A stretch of DNA of 64,000 nt from Baylisascaris procyonis (taxonomy: Eukaryota > Nematoda > Chromadorea > Rhabditida > Ascarididae): positions 1,984,001 through 2,048,000 of the forward strand of contig JAZARR010000171.1 of the NCBI GenBank assembly GCA_037389465.1. The letters are read 5' to 3'. Position 1 is the first letter of the stretch. Each line of letters starts with the position of its first letter. A model generated the notes under the pieces. That model was not told the DNA's origin. It worked only from the letters and a program-made list of their open reading frames with translations, and did no database searches. Both the position numbers and the translations under genes were made by a program. Positions 38,408 through 49,817 of this stretch are shown piece by piece.

Positions 38408-40305
38408 AATTTGATCGTTCACCTTGTCAATAACACTCAACTCATTCATATGACATATTGCCTAATGTCATATGCTTATTATTTTTATCTTTTGAGAGTT
38501 TATTACGATATTGCTATAATTATATGGCTGCAATTAGCATCCACTTACCGTACTCCCTTTAGTTACTCATATTTTACATACTTCGATTGAATTATCTATT
38601 GTTGCCATGAATTCAGTAAACTGTTATAGTCTGAAGAGAGTCATACGCTGAGGACTTAACGAATATCTCAAAGCGAAACTATTTTTCGTGTCTTTCCGCA
38701 CTGTGTTTCAATTCCTCTGGAATTATAGAATTCATTCCTATAGATTCCTGAATTCTATAGATTGGTCATTGGCCATAGAAGGTACACTCTTCGACCGTCA
38801 AAGAGATTTCTTCCCAGCTAATACAATGCTGTTTGAGACAACCATATAAAATATTCACAGACGATGACAGATATCAGTTATTGCTTTCAAATATTCGTAT
38901 TATGATTGATAGAATTATGTATCATCCAGTATAACATTAAAAAAGGGAAGTAGAGCCTGTGAACATTGATCAGCATTAACATGTTGTCGAATAGGTTTTG
39001 AATTAATAGCTTGATAATAAATTAAACAGCATAAGAAGTGATGAACTTCTGAGGAAATGAGAAAAAAAAATCAGTTATATATTCTGCACATATATTTACA
39101 TGCATAATGCGCAAAATTTGAGTACAGGTGATACGCTTCAATCGGAGCAAAATAAAACGCCAAGCGGCTCATTTTCTAAGCTTGAAAGCCAAGCTTTGAT
39201 CACATTGAATCATCCTGCTATAGAAAAGGCTATGTACAAGATTGTGTGCAAATCACTCGTAATCTGTCGCCCACTGCATCTAAATATGCACTAATAAAGG
39301 ATAGTGCAGGTGTCAACTGCCTCGCATCTTTCGGTTTGTTGGTCATGGCAGCCTAAAAAGAGAATAAAATAGCGAGACAACGAGTAAAGGCCTAGGAGAC
39401 GATACAAAGTGGTAATGACATCACTTACTGATGTAGATTTAGTTTCAAGGAGTACTTAAAAACTGTTAAGAAGCAAGAAATAATCTCATTGTAGCGAGTA
39501 TGTACGTGTTTGTTCCCTAAGCTGGCTATGCTTTCGTCATGTTGTTGTATGATTGAGGGAGGGGAACTTTATCTGAAGCGGGAGGGCCTCTTTTCGATTG
39601 TGCGACGAAATCGTGCTCTAAATGAAATGCGGCGCTATATCTACAGAGAGTTACAACTGCCGACCGTGAAATGATAACTGGCGAAAAAAGGTGATCTGTG
39701 ATTTGATTAGTTTCTGCTCTTATTCGAAACAAATTTTCACCTTATTTTCCAGTAAAATTCAAGAAAATGAATTCATAGTTGGATCATCAACATAAATAAA
39801 TCTGTATTTATAACAAACTGTGCTAACATTTATAACAAACCGAACAACATCGCAATTTCTGTGAAAATGCGAGTTTTCTAATCGTCATATATGAAAAAGT
39901 TGAAATAAAAGTCAAAGACAAACCGATGCACAAGCAGCTTTCAATAACATCTCAGTACCTAGAGGTCCGCTTCTTGCTTTTGGCGTACATGCCAGAAATG
40001 CCGAACCAATATCGTCGATCCAATTGTTCGCAGTATTCTTTCTGAAGAAACGTATATATCTCCACATTATTTTGGCGGATTTGTGTGAATATAATAGTCC
40101 ATATTCAAGAAATCAAAAGAAGAGAATGATGTAAACAGCACTTAGGATTCTAAAGAAAAATATTCCCTATCGTATGCTTTCAAATAATCAAAGCAAAACA
40201 ATTTTTTAGTGCAAATAAACATAAGATTTTCTATCATCAATGCATATCCTTTAACCCTTTTAAATATTGAACATAAAAAATTTATCAACGAGTTGAAATA
40301 TGTCT
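38408..40305. other. Region between the convergent filament gene and the minus-strand gene
   Basis: It contains the 3' end of the plus-strand filament gene, with possible AATAAA signals at 39016 and 39150, and the 3' flank of the minus-strand gene. A 64-codon frame with an ATG at 39100-39294 (LSTGDTLQSEQNKTPSG and so on) reads like coding sequence but has no match I recognise and could be chance. Confidence 0.5.
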
Positions 40306-43300
40306 CTAAAGCCGGCTTGACTTATTTATTGCTTTCTCACCAGCTTCATCAAACATGCTCTTTAAAATTTGCAAAAAGAAAATAATCGCTGCGATCACAA
40401 TCCGGATTTTATGATGGGTGGTGAAGTTGAAAGAAATCACAGTCTTGAGCAGAGATGATCGGATGTTAAGAACTGTGGGCGAGGTATTATTCCATGGCTC
40501 TCCATCCATTTGGAAATTTTGTATGTGTGAAAGCACATTGCTCCGACTGATACATATGTATGCCTACTTGTCCGTATGTCAACCACTTTAACTCTTAAGG
40601 ATTATAGCTAAAAGACTCAAGTGGGTGAGACTTGGTGATATCCTATTACAACGTTCAAGTTGATCCACTCATATTGAAGGTTGTATAGATGTCTGAATTT
40701 GCTTTGAAAAAAAAAAATTGTATGCGCTTGATCAGAGCACAGGCTGCACGTCACAATTGTTTGACAGTGGAAAAAAACGTTTCCCTTGTAGGATGTACTA
40801 AAAGGACAGCGTATTGTGTCTCAGACGTTGATCTTTAATCTCAATAATTTCCGTCAAACGAGTGAATTCTGTTGAGTTCGAAATAATAAATAAGTTATTT
40901 TGGAGTCAATCTTCCGCTCAGTCATTTCGAAATGAACCGGACATTCTCTGTTTTTGAAATAATCAAGAAAAAAGAAATTATCAGTGACATAAGATCACCT
41001 CAAAGGAAGACGTTTTAATCGCAAAATGTCACAGCCGATGGAAGTCGTCGAAAATAAAAGTGTGCAAAATAAGAGGACAAATAAATTTTCAAAATTGTCC
41101 TTACAATTGTGATTTCGTTGCGGAGATGCAAATATCGGTTGCAATTGTGATATTTTTCGACATATTTTTAGTGAACGCCTGCAAGAAATATCCCTTCAGT
41201 GAATGAATTTAAAAATTAGCATACTCTTTTAAATCCTATACTCAAAGCATAGAAAGGATATTTACTTATTGCATCTGGAGGTGATTCTTGAATATGACAT
41301 GATTCTAAAAACGTAGAATTCCATATTATATCGTCAGCTACTACAATAAACTGTCTCGACAAGTTATCAATAAGCCAACTGCATATAGAAATTGATGAAG
41401 GAAGAGGGCAAGAGGGAAGGCGAAGACAGCGAAAGTTGCCGTTGCATTTTACTTTTACATTCACTAGACAAATACTGCTACCTCAGTTAGACACCTAATC
41501 GCATACGTCTTTCAGCATCTAACACTATGCATGACTAACTATCCGAAACAGATTCATTGAAAATGCATCCAGGGGAAAATCATAAACCTATCCTTGAGGC
41601 TAACACGATCACCTTACCTCTTCGACTGCATCGCCGATTCTCGTGAATCGTTCACGTATTGATGATTGAATTTCAGTAAGACATGAGCAAAACGAATTTC
41701 GAGCATTTGCAAATGAATCTTTGCATTCAGTAGGAATATTTGACTCACAAGTTTTCTGAACTGAAATGGTCACCATTATTTACGCAGGGAATGAATTGAT
41801 GGAAGGATTTGGGTAAGTGTTCGTCTATCATGCTTTTATTCGCATTAAAAACTTCACAGTGGGATGAATTATGGAAACTCACATGTGTGAGGAATTTATA
41901 TAGTATAAAAACCTCTTCAATCTTCTCGAGCTGCAAATTCTTGAAACAATATTCAAGCGTCTTTCGTTGCAGCTTTTTACCTTTCTCATAGGCTCAAATT
42001 TCGTGCAAAGTGAAAAAAAATTAAACTAAACCTTTGACAAATTTAGTTTAAGCTAAAACCAAACTTTTAGCTTAAACTAGATTAAGCTAAAAAATTAGTT
42101 TAATTTAGTTAAACTAAATTTAAACTTAAAAAAATTAAACTAAAAAAATTTGCATAACAAAAGACTCTGCAGTTATTTTCGCAAATATTGGATCATTTTG
42201 GATCATGAAAGGCTTCTCTGTAAACTGTAACGTTGCACTACTAACAAATATTTGTCCGCAGCCATGATTCGCGGAAGCATTTTATGTTATTTCACCAAAA
42301 TAGCATCATTTCATTTTTTTTTCTTGAAATTAAAAGGAAAATAAAATTCGTATCAAAGCTATTTTCCATCTCAACGATAAGCATTTCTTTAACGAACTAT
42401 TTTTTCAATTACAGATTCATAAATATAAATTGTTTTCGCTTTCGTTTATTTCATAAAGTCAACTGATATATTTGCCTGCGAAAATTATTTATGGAAATTA
42501 AGGCTTACCAAAAAGAAATAGTAGGAATTTTTTTTTTTTTTGAGAAAGAACGACTTTCAGTGGTAAAACTTTCTCTTTTTGAAATTTTTGTGAAGGAAAT
42601 TACACAATATGCAATGAACTTATCCAAAACTTCGAGTTATTTTCATTATCTAAGCATGAAAACTTATCACATTCACTGTTGTTAATGATATTTTCTTCGT
42701 TTATCCATTTATTTCGAATATTCCTCCAAAACATTTCATCTGTTCAACAAGAAGGGTCTTTCATTAGAGAACAATATCAACTTACTTTTACAATTCAAAT
42801 TCATCGGATCATGAAGTGTTCCGTCGATGCAATCGGCCGTTTTCTTTGCTGTAGTTTCATTGGATAGAGCACATGTGGCCAAACGAGTGTATATTGTCAT
42901 ATAATCAACAATTCTATTGCTTCTATAAAAACTTTCTTATAACTGTTTAGTTGCTTTAGAGTATGGTCAGAAAATATTCATCGTTGCCGTCCATAATGGG
43001 AGCGAATGTGAAAGTTAGGTGATAGGACTGAAAAATCTGCGAAAATTTTGAGTTTTTTGGCACTTTTATATAATTATAGCTTCAGTATTTTATGAAAAGT
43101 TAGCTCATTGGGCGATCATAGCATGTATATGCCGAATTTTTCATTACTTTTCTCTTTGATTAATTCGGTTTTTCCATTGCCCAAAAAAAAACGATTTATC
43201 GCTATTGCTATTTCGTTCACTTTCAAACAGAAAAAAACTGACTAAGGTAATGAGAGCAGTTCAATTTCTAAACATTTTTCAATCTGAATTCATCTATTCT

Positions 43301-45197
43301 CTTTGCTTCTTTCCTCAATATGAATTAGTTGTCCTAATTTCGATGAATCTCCAATTCTTGTTTCAACTACATAACGGATTTTGTCTCAACTCATAAAAAT
43401 ATTTTCTCACACTTGAGTGGTGAAATTGGCGGATTCTGAAACGATATTGATCAATGAGCGAAAAGCCTTTAATACGTCGATATGCTTTTTTTTCACGCAA
43501 CGTTCGACTTCATCGACGAGTTGTTCAGCGACTCTCACTCGTAAGCATGCGGTATCTTCTGGTCGAATAAAACTGGCTGCTGTTTTACTATCATCTTTCG
43601 CCTGAAATCGACGTTTCATCTATACATTCAGAAGTATATGAGAATGTTGCGAAAAATCAATGACTTTTCGCTTATCAATTGAAAGATGTGGATTATTTGC
43701 CTCACTCATATAGTAACTATTTGCTCATGTCTCTGATAATCGTTACAAAAAACCCAAACGTTAAAAACATGTAAGACTCCACCCTCTCCTCCTAGGTCTC
43801 CGAGAGTTTATGATATATGGATTCTTTGTTAACAGATTAGGCGCACCATGCAGAAGAGCATGAATTTCTTTGTCTTTCGTAGGTAAACTTATCCTTTCAA
43901 TTTCTTAACAACTAGTAGATATGATTAATTACTTGTTCACATAATCAAAAAAAATTGCATCTACGAAATCGAGAAACATCTTTCAGTGTTTTTGAAAATT
44001 CTTTAGAAAAAAGCATGAAAATTCGTCGCAAAAAAATGCATCAGTCTTCCTTTTTTTCGTTTCATTATATTATATATTATACGTTCTAAAGTAGCAGCGA
44101 TGAAGCATTTATGAAGGTAGAGAAATGAAAGTGGAAAACTTTGAAACCATGGCGCACTGAGGGCAGTCCTTCGGTTTGACATCCCATGAAACCGTACCAA
44201 ATTCATTCTCCGCTAGATCACAGCTCGTGTTGGAAAGCTTTGGCATAAAGCACCTCTTTACGACTTCCCTGCAACAGCATGAAAATGATATCAATTGGAC
44301 TTTCGAAAAAATTTTTGTAGCCCATTCGAAAAGCGCAGATGCACTCATTGGCTTCAGATTCGGTTTTATCTCTTTTCATCACTTTCTGCATGAACTGAGA
44401 GCAGTTATACAGCTGATGATAAATATCCATGCGCCTAGGCTCTTTGGCGCACCTTGACGAATTTTAGTTGGTGGTATTTCACCGATTAAGAAAGCCGAAT
44501 TTCCTTCGAAAATGCTGCGATTTTGCCGAAAAAATCAGTCCCTAGTACTGTTGCATATCTCTTAATCAGAAACAAGTCGGCACATCTCTGCAACAACCTG
44601 CAAAACCTGTATTATCCTTTATTTTTCTCCATTGAAACCTGGTGGCTCTATGCATCAACTTATCCCCAAATAGGCAATTGGTGATGCTTCCGTAGGAATT
44701 TCTTCTTCACATGATAAATGAGTCTGTCAAACGAGATCATTGCTTAAGTGTTCTGGACGCAGCAGTAGATTAGCGCAGCATATGCAAAATACTGGAATCT
44801 TCTGGTGGAAAATATGCAAATTCCTCAAAATAGACTACAAATGAAAGAATTTATTACTTCAACTCAATATCTACAAATGTTCGTCATCGATTCATATCTT
44901 CGGTAATGAAAACAACGTTTTCAGCTTGCTTTCTATTTCTAAAATCCCTGTAGGTTTTTAAATGAAATGCTGCACTCACATTCGGCAGTTTTTGCTCATT
45001 TAGATCAATAAATCAACGCCACATTACTATATACATCAATAAATATCATGTAAAAAATTTTTTTACCGTATATGCGTATGTAGTTCAGCCTCATAAGTGT
45101 CGCGATCGTCAGCAATCGACCTTTTCAGGCATGAAATATAATTTTTTGTTGATTCATTACCAGCGGAAGCAAAGCAATCATCTGATACGACGTACTC
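40306..45197 (-). CDS. Unrecognised Cys-rich, glycosylated, probably type I membrane protein (5' end not found)
   Basis: Reading on the minus strand, exons are 45197-45067, 44268-44148, 43601-43413, 41930-41883, 41755-41618, 41178-41105, 40692-40650 and 40443-40306 (stop). Seven junctions match in phase, giving 293 residues. Acceptors are TTAAG, TTGCAG, TTTCAG, TTGCAG, TTCAG, TTGCAG, ATTCAG and CTCAAG; donors include GTGTGA, GTGAGT and GTAAGG. The visible protein has 13 cysteines (for example SDDCFASAG, YISCLKRS, KDCPQCAM, KTCESNIPTEC, FCSCLTE), five N-glycosylation sequons (NES, NTS, NFT, NIT, NFT) and long amphipathic helices. A hydrophobic helix near the C-terminus (IRIVIAAIIFFLQILKSMF) is followed by a short charged tail. 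This pattern fits an extracellular helical domain anchored by one C-terminal membrane segment. The segments around C8-C50 and C174-C188 look like diverged copies of one unit. The signal peptide and first exon lie above 45197 and were not identified. The first six exons are well supported; the last two are tentative. Confidence 0.55.
42044..42079. repeat. Perfect 15-bp hairpin in a self-complementary array
   Basis: TAGTTTAAGCTAAAA (42044-42058), a 6-nt loop CCAAAC, then the exact reverse complement (42065-42079). It sits in a block (42019-42151) built almost wholly from direct and inverted copies of TTAAACTAAA-like words, within an intron of the minus-strand Cys-rich gene. Confidence 0.85.
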
Positions 45198-45498
45198 CTT
45201 AATAGAAATGATAATAATAATTGCGCTATTAGTATAGAGGATCAATCAACTAGTATAAAGCAAATTTATTTTGATCGATCAACGAGAAATAATTTATTGA
45301 AATTGAGATTTTCCTATTAAAAAAATTTTTTAAATATTGCTCTAAGCAGTATGAAAGAATCACTGTGGAAAATTCAAAATTCCACATCAGAAACCAAAAT
45401 TTGTTCTAAGCGCCTTATGATTATTCAAAACAGAATCACTACTAAAGGATAGTGTTTGCTAAATAGCAGAGTAAAATATAAAATAAAAGATAACGAAA

Positions 45499-46061
45499 AT
45501 GAAAGTATTTAATCGTTACCGTGATGAAAAAGGTGATGATAAGAATGAATCTCATGTTAACACAAATTTACCGTTGCAAAAGTCACAATATATCAAGTGG
45601 AAATACGTCGACCTGAAATATGAAGGAACATTTAGAACAACGACAGTGGGACACCGTGAAAGTTGCGTCGAACATCACGCTTTTTTTTGCGTTTTTTTTT
45701 TCAGACAACTGAGTGCATTTCGCTCAGTTAGATGAAACGTTCAAAGAAGCAAACGACCACCTCTGCCACTTATGCATTTTTATACTTTTTTTTCCAAACT
45801 GATAACAATAGGCTTTTCTATTACAACCAAAGAAAGTTGATTATCATATCCTAGATTTGCGTATTGTGATGGGAAAATTGAAAAATTTTGGGAGACATAG
45901 AGTCGTTTTATTGAATTCCAGACGCCGAATTGCAGATGAACACAAAGATGCGAAATTCAAGTGCAAATGGCAAATATCTTCGGGTAGAGGAACTACAAAA
46001 GATGGTGGCAGAACCGCTTAGTTGTCGAAGCAACCATGTAAAACTTAATAACACTTAAGAG
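45499..46061 (+). CDS. Doubtful two-exon small gene
   Basis: An ATG at 45499 opens a charged frame (MKVFNRYRDEKGDDKNE and so on). Using a weak donor (GAAA/GTTGCG, near 45660) and the acceptor AATTCCAG before 45921, it joins in phase to a second charged segment (AELQMNTKMRNSSANGKY to VKLNNT and a stop). This would be about 100 residues with no hydrophobic segment and no recognised family. The second exon region is open in another plus frame as well, so the reading frame is uncertain. It lies just upstream of the minus-strand Cys-rich gene, on the other strand. Confidence 0.2.
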
Positions 46062-48423
46062 GCAAGTAGTTCGAAATGAAGGTCGAATCAGAAATGTCGT
46101 TCGCATGAAATTCTTATTTGACTACTGAAAGCTATAACAGCATCGCTCTTGAATGATAATCTTAGTTGGTTCAATAAGTATAAATATATTGAAAGGCAGT
46201 CACGTGTGCAAAAGCTTAGATAGAAACCTCTGGGATTTAGAATATTTTAACGTTTTTTTTAACTCCAGCTATAAACCTACAGTTCTAAAATTTGTGACAA
46301 CCCTCCCCTTCGCTACCTCTTTCTTCTCCACTTCTTCCGCTGACCATAAGCACGTCCACATAATATGCTGGAAACTACAAATTCCTCTAACCGCTCCGGT
46401 TCGAAAAATAAGTCGGGAGGCTTTAAATTACTGCTGTAACCAATGATCGGAAACTGTCACAATTCTTTGAACGCCAACGGAATGAAGCATTCATAAGTAA
46501 ACGACAGTTTTTGTTGATGCGCTCCAATCACTCCTACTTCTTGCATCGCTTTTGGCGTTCGGCGAACTTTGCAAAATCATTAAACTTTTCGCGATTCAAT
46601 GTAATGTACGCTGAATTGAGCACAGATCTAGCAGAAATTTTAATAACTGCATGATATTTCTGATCTAATGTAAGTCTGAGCTATCCAAGAATTCAAGAGT
46701 TTAAAATATGGTAATTTTCCCCTGCGGATCAGCTCGTAAATGCTATTGCACTACAAATTTTAGTTGTAAGTGAGGAACAGATTATCGAGATTCCTATGGG
46801 TTAGTGCTGGATTTGTTTACAGTCATCGTTTTAGATATCATCTGAAATTGTTACTGATATTATGTGAGATGAGGTGAAATTGCATGAAATCGTGCTTTAG
46901 GATGCGTTTAGGAAAACACATCTTCTTTTAAAGATCATGGAACGCTAAGTAGCCATGCTAAAAATTTTTACTTCTCATCTGTTATTGAGTTCGCCTCAAC
47001 ATTCCTATGAGCCAACACAAAATAAATGAATTATGCATGAAGTAATCGTTCTTGAATCAACAAAATTGTATGCTAGTATTAATAGTAGTAATAGTAAGAA
47101 ACCAAAGATGATTAAGTAAGAACATGATATGCACAAATTTTTACAGGCAATTTTCCGAAAGTAGCAAACAAACTCTATTGTAAAGAGATGAAAATGTACA
47201 CATATATAAATAGATCAAAACTATTTACTGATTGAGAGAATAATAAGCTTCAATAAGAGGAAATTGCAAATCAAATAGAAATTGCAGAAATCGACACGAC
47301 TAATAAAAACGGAAGAATTTTCCACGTAAAGAAAAATGTTTGCAATTAGAGATGCCACAATGGGCAATATGCAATTCGCAATTGTAACGGACAATTCGTG
47401 CAAAGATTACCAATAAAGGAAAACTGAAAAAAATCTCCTATAATTTACCCATAAATTATAAAATCCAACAAAATTCGACGATAATTCAACGACTGTAAAT
47501 CGAATATTTTAAAGAAAGTGGTAAGAAGTAGTCATGATGACACTATGGCAATGTGCACTCATTTCATATGAAATTGCAAAACATCGAAAACGAGTTTTAT
47601 TGAATCGTTCGCTTTCGCAGCTGAAAGATTGTGAACAGCTACGATGATTGCAAAGAAAAACCTCTAAATCGATGAGAAAAACCTCTAAAAGCAGATTATG
47701 TGAAGGATTTAGTTGCGGATCATTTTCAAATCGGCCCGTAGGTGAGGGATTCTTTGCGTAAATATTGTTGACAAATAGTGGCATGAGTTTGAAAGTAAAG
47801 CTAAAGTAACAGAAATTGTTCCATAACAGACTTGTCGTTCAAGTTCTTGTAGCTTACTTGGTCGAAAGACAGCTATTCAAAGAATAACGAGTATAAATTT
47901 TTTCATTTCTAAAATATCGTCGAGAAATTACTATACTGAAGCTTGGATTCAAATAAGAATTCCATTAAGGAACAAATTAGGAAGTTCCAACACGAGATTA
48001 GAGATTCGATAACAAAATGACAGCAATAAGGGTGAATGCAAAAGATTGAAGAACGATGATTATTTGTTGAATAAAATGGAAAAATAAGTAATTTATTGCT
48101 GAGAGAACTTTTAAAGTGAAAATTGAGAAGTGCATACGTTTCACACTCAACAAAATATTTGATGATTTACGACAAAAGGTGTAGAGTTATTTTATTCTTG
48201 AAAAATGAGAAAAATGCGAATATTTTTCGGCTTAAATTTTTTATAATTTGATCAGTTATCAGTTTTCCTATGTATATTGATAACGTAATGCGTATAGTTA
48301 ATACTCTTCGCGACAACAATTTGGAAATTCATTCGCTGTATATAAGAAATTTGATTTGTTTCGTCGTTCGAATCGCACCATCAACGATCAGCTAAAAAAT
48401 GCACGAATAATCTTTGTTGTCCT
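46062..48423. other. Region expected to contain the 5' end of the minus-strand Cys-rich gene
   Basis: No start exon could be joined to the exon at 45197-45067. Candidate pieces on minus are 47784-47509 (open, five cysteines after a CTTTCAG) and a signal-peptide-like ATG (MKKFILVIL followed by TGA) near 47914. Neither gives a phase-consistent, stop-free connection. Confidence 0.4.
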
Positions 48424-49817
48424 ATGAGGAGTCGAATAAAAGATAGAAGGATGAAAGGCAAGACGTATTGGTGGAGGATTTCGAGAACAAAAGAACTGAG
48501 AAGAGAACTCGAAAGGTCATTGATACTGTTCGTTGTGGTGTGCTCGTTGTATGCTTATCTTGTGATTGACCTTCTTCAATACTCTTCACCTGGTAATGAC
48601 GTCATCCTCGTCTTTTCTTTTTGCTTCTCTGTCTTTCTGTTTTTGCAATTTCTTTTCTCATAAAAAAATCCTTCATCATTCCCATCCTTCCTCAAATTAC
48701 AATCCTTTCCTCGTATGATATCTTGATTTCTTGTACTCATTACTGATCGTTGATAATGTTGTTTGAGCAGCGAAATGTACAATTGTGTGTTTCTCATGTA
48801 TTGTGCGTAAACCTCTTCTCTATAAACAAATAGTTGCCCACTTATGAATTATCACCACAAGTTTTTGACAGTCGAAACCTAGGCAATTCCTGTGAAGAGG
48901 CGCAAACATCTTAGTGTAGTTCATCGAACGCTGATGTACTGGTTTAAATTTGCGATAATAACATATCAGTTATAAATCGAAAGTTTAACTTCAATAATTT
49001 CTCAATTCTTCTCTCAATTAAAAAAAAGAAGATGTTATTCCCCTTTAAACGGAAAAATTTGTAATTTAGCTTTCCTTATTAAGACGAATGGCGAGCGGTT
49101 TGTTGGATTGTGATGAAGGGTTTAGAGGTTACATTCGTTTCAAGTTTTCAAGTTATAAAGTCCTTCAAATTATAAAGTTCAAGTGCTCACAAACCGCTTC
49201 AAGTCATAAAAACGCTATGCTCGAGGATATTTGTTCCTCTTCTTCTGCATTATGGAACCACAGGTCAGCGATGTGCTCCGTTCCCTCAAGCATATAGATG
49301 ATGCTGTTGTTGTCCGTTTTATGCACTTTCTTTGCAGAACTATTGACCACTTGGCCACCTGCTGTTCTGCGTACGTGCGAAACCAATTTTCATCGCTCGA
49401 CTGAGAGAAAAAAGATTAGTAGCAACAAAATTGCAAATATGCGTTTTGTTTTTAGGCATCTTGAAAAATTCAGCTAATTGTACTTATACTTATAGTTGTA
49501 TAGTTGTACTTATAGTTGTATAGTTGTACTTATAGTTGTATAGTTGTACTTATAGTTGTATAGTTGTACTTATAGTTGTAAACTTTTTATCCTGAACTCC
49601 TTCATGGTAAAGTTAGTTGACGTGGAATTTTTGTGCGTCGTCCACCCATCAACAAGTGTTTAAATCAACCGAATGAGGAAAATGAGCTGCTGCTGAACTA
49701 CTTCGGTCCGTTGAAATTTTGCGGTGTTTTGTTTCCCAGTTTCCCATATCCGTTTGGTAGAAATCGTCGAAACTTTGGAATCATTCAAAAAATTTCCATA
49801 CATTAGTTATGCAGCAA
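48424..49817 (+). CDS. Candidate N-terminal exons of a type II membrane protein
   Basis: Exon 48424-48592 starts with ATG and a 31-residue Arg/Lys-rich cytosolic segment (MRSRIKDRRMKGKTYWW and so on), followed by one hydrophobic helix (SLILFVVVCSLYAYLVIDLL) and a short stem, and ends at the donor CTG/GTAATG in phase 1. A second exon at 49740-49817, after TTTCCCAG, joins in phase and continues VSHIRLVEIVETLESFKKF, ending at a GTATCT donor. A short basic N-tail, one signal anchor and a stem are the layout of Golgi glycosyltransferases and sulfotransferases, but no catalytic domain was found, so the function is open. The second exon is less certain than the first. Confidence 0.35.
49481..49580. 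repeat. 20-bp minisatellite, about five copies
   Basis: The unit TAGTTGTACTTATAGTTGTA repeats almost without change five times. If the candidate gene at 48424-49817 is real, the array lies in its first intron. Confidence 0.95.

Noticed and set aside
40306..40536. Diacylglycerol-kinase-like motif (QMDGEPW) on minus
   Set aside because: The motif resembles the end of the kinase accessory domain, but no other kinase exon exists nearby and the segment has no proper acceptor; only its 3' part is used in the Cys-rich gene model.
44176..44457. 93-codon plus-strand frame
   Set aside because: It is the antisense shadow of the minus-strand exon at 44268-44148, which joins in phase to its neighbours.
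48350..48400. tRNA-like B box (GTTCGAATC)
   Set aside because: No A box or cloverleaf could be drawn at the right distance; the same holds for the GTTCGAATC at 10457.
49204..49386. Minus frame resembling a decapping-protein EVH1 segment (ADLWFHNAEEEEQ)
   Set aside because: The likeness is limited to a few residues, two overlapping frames are open, and no splice partners were found.
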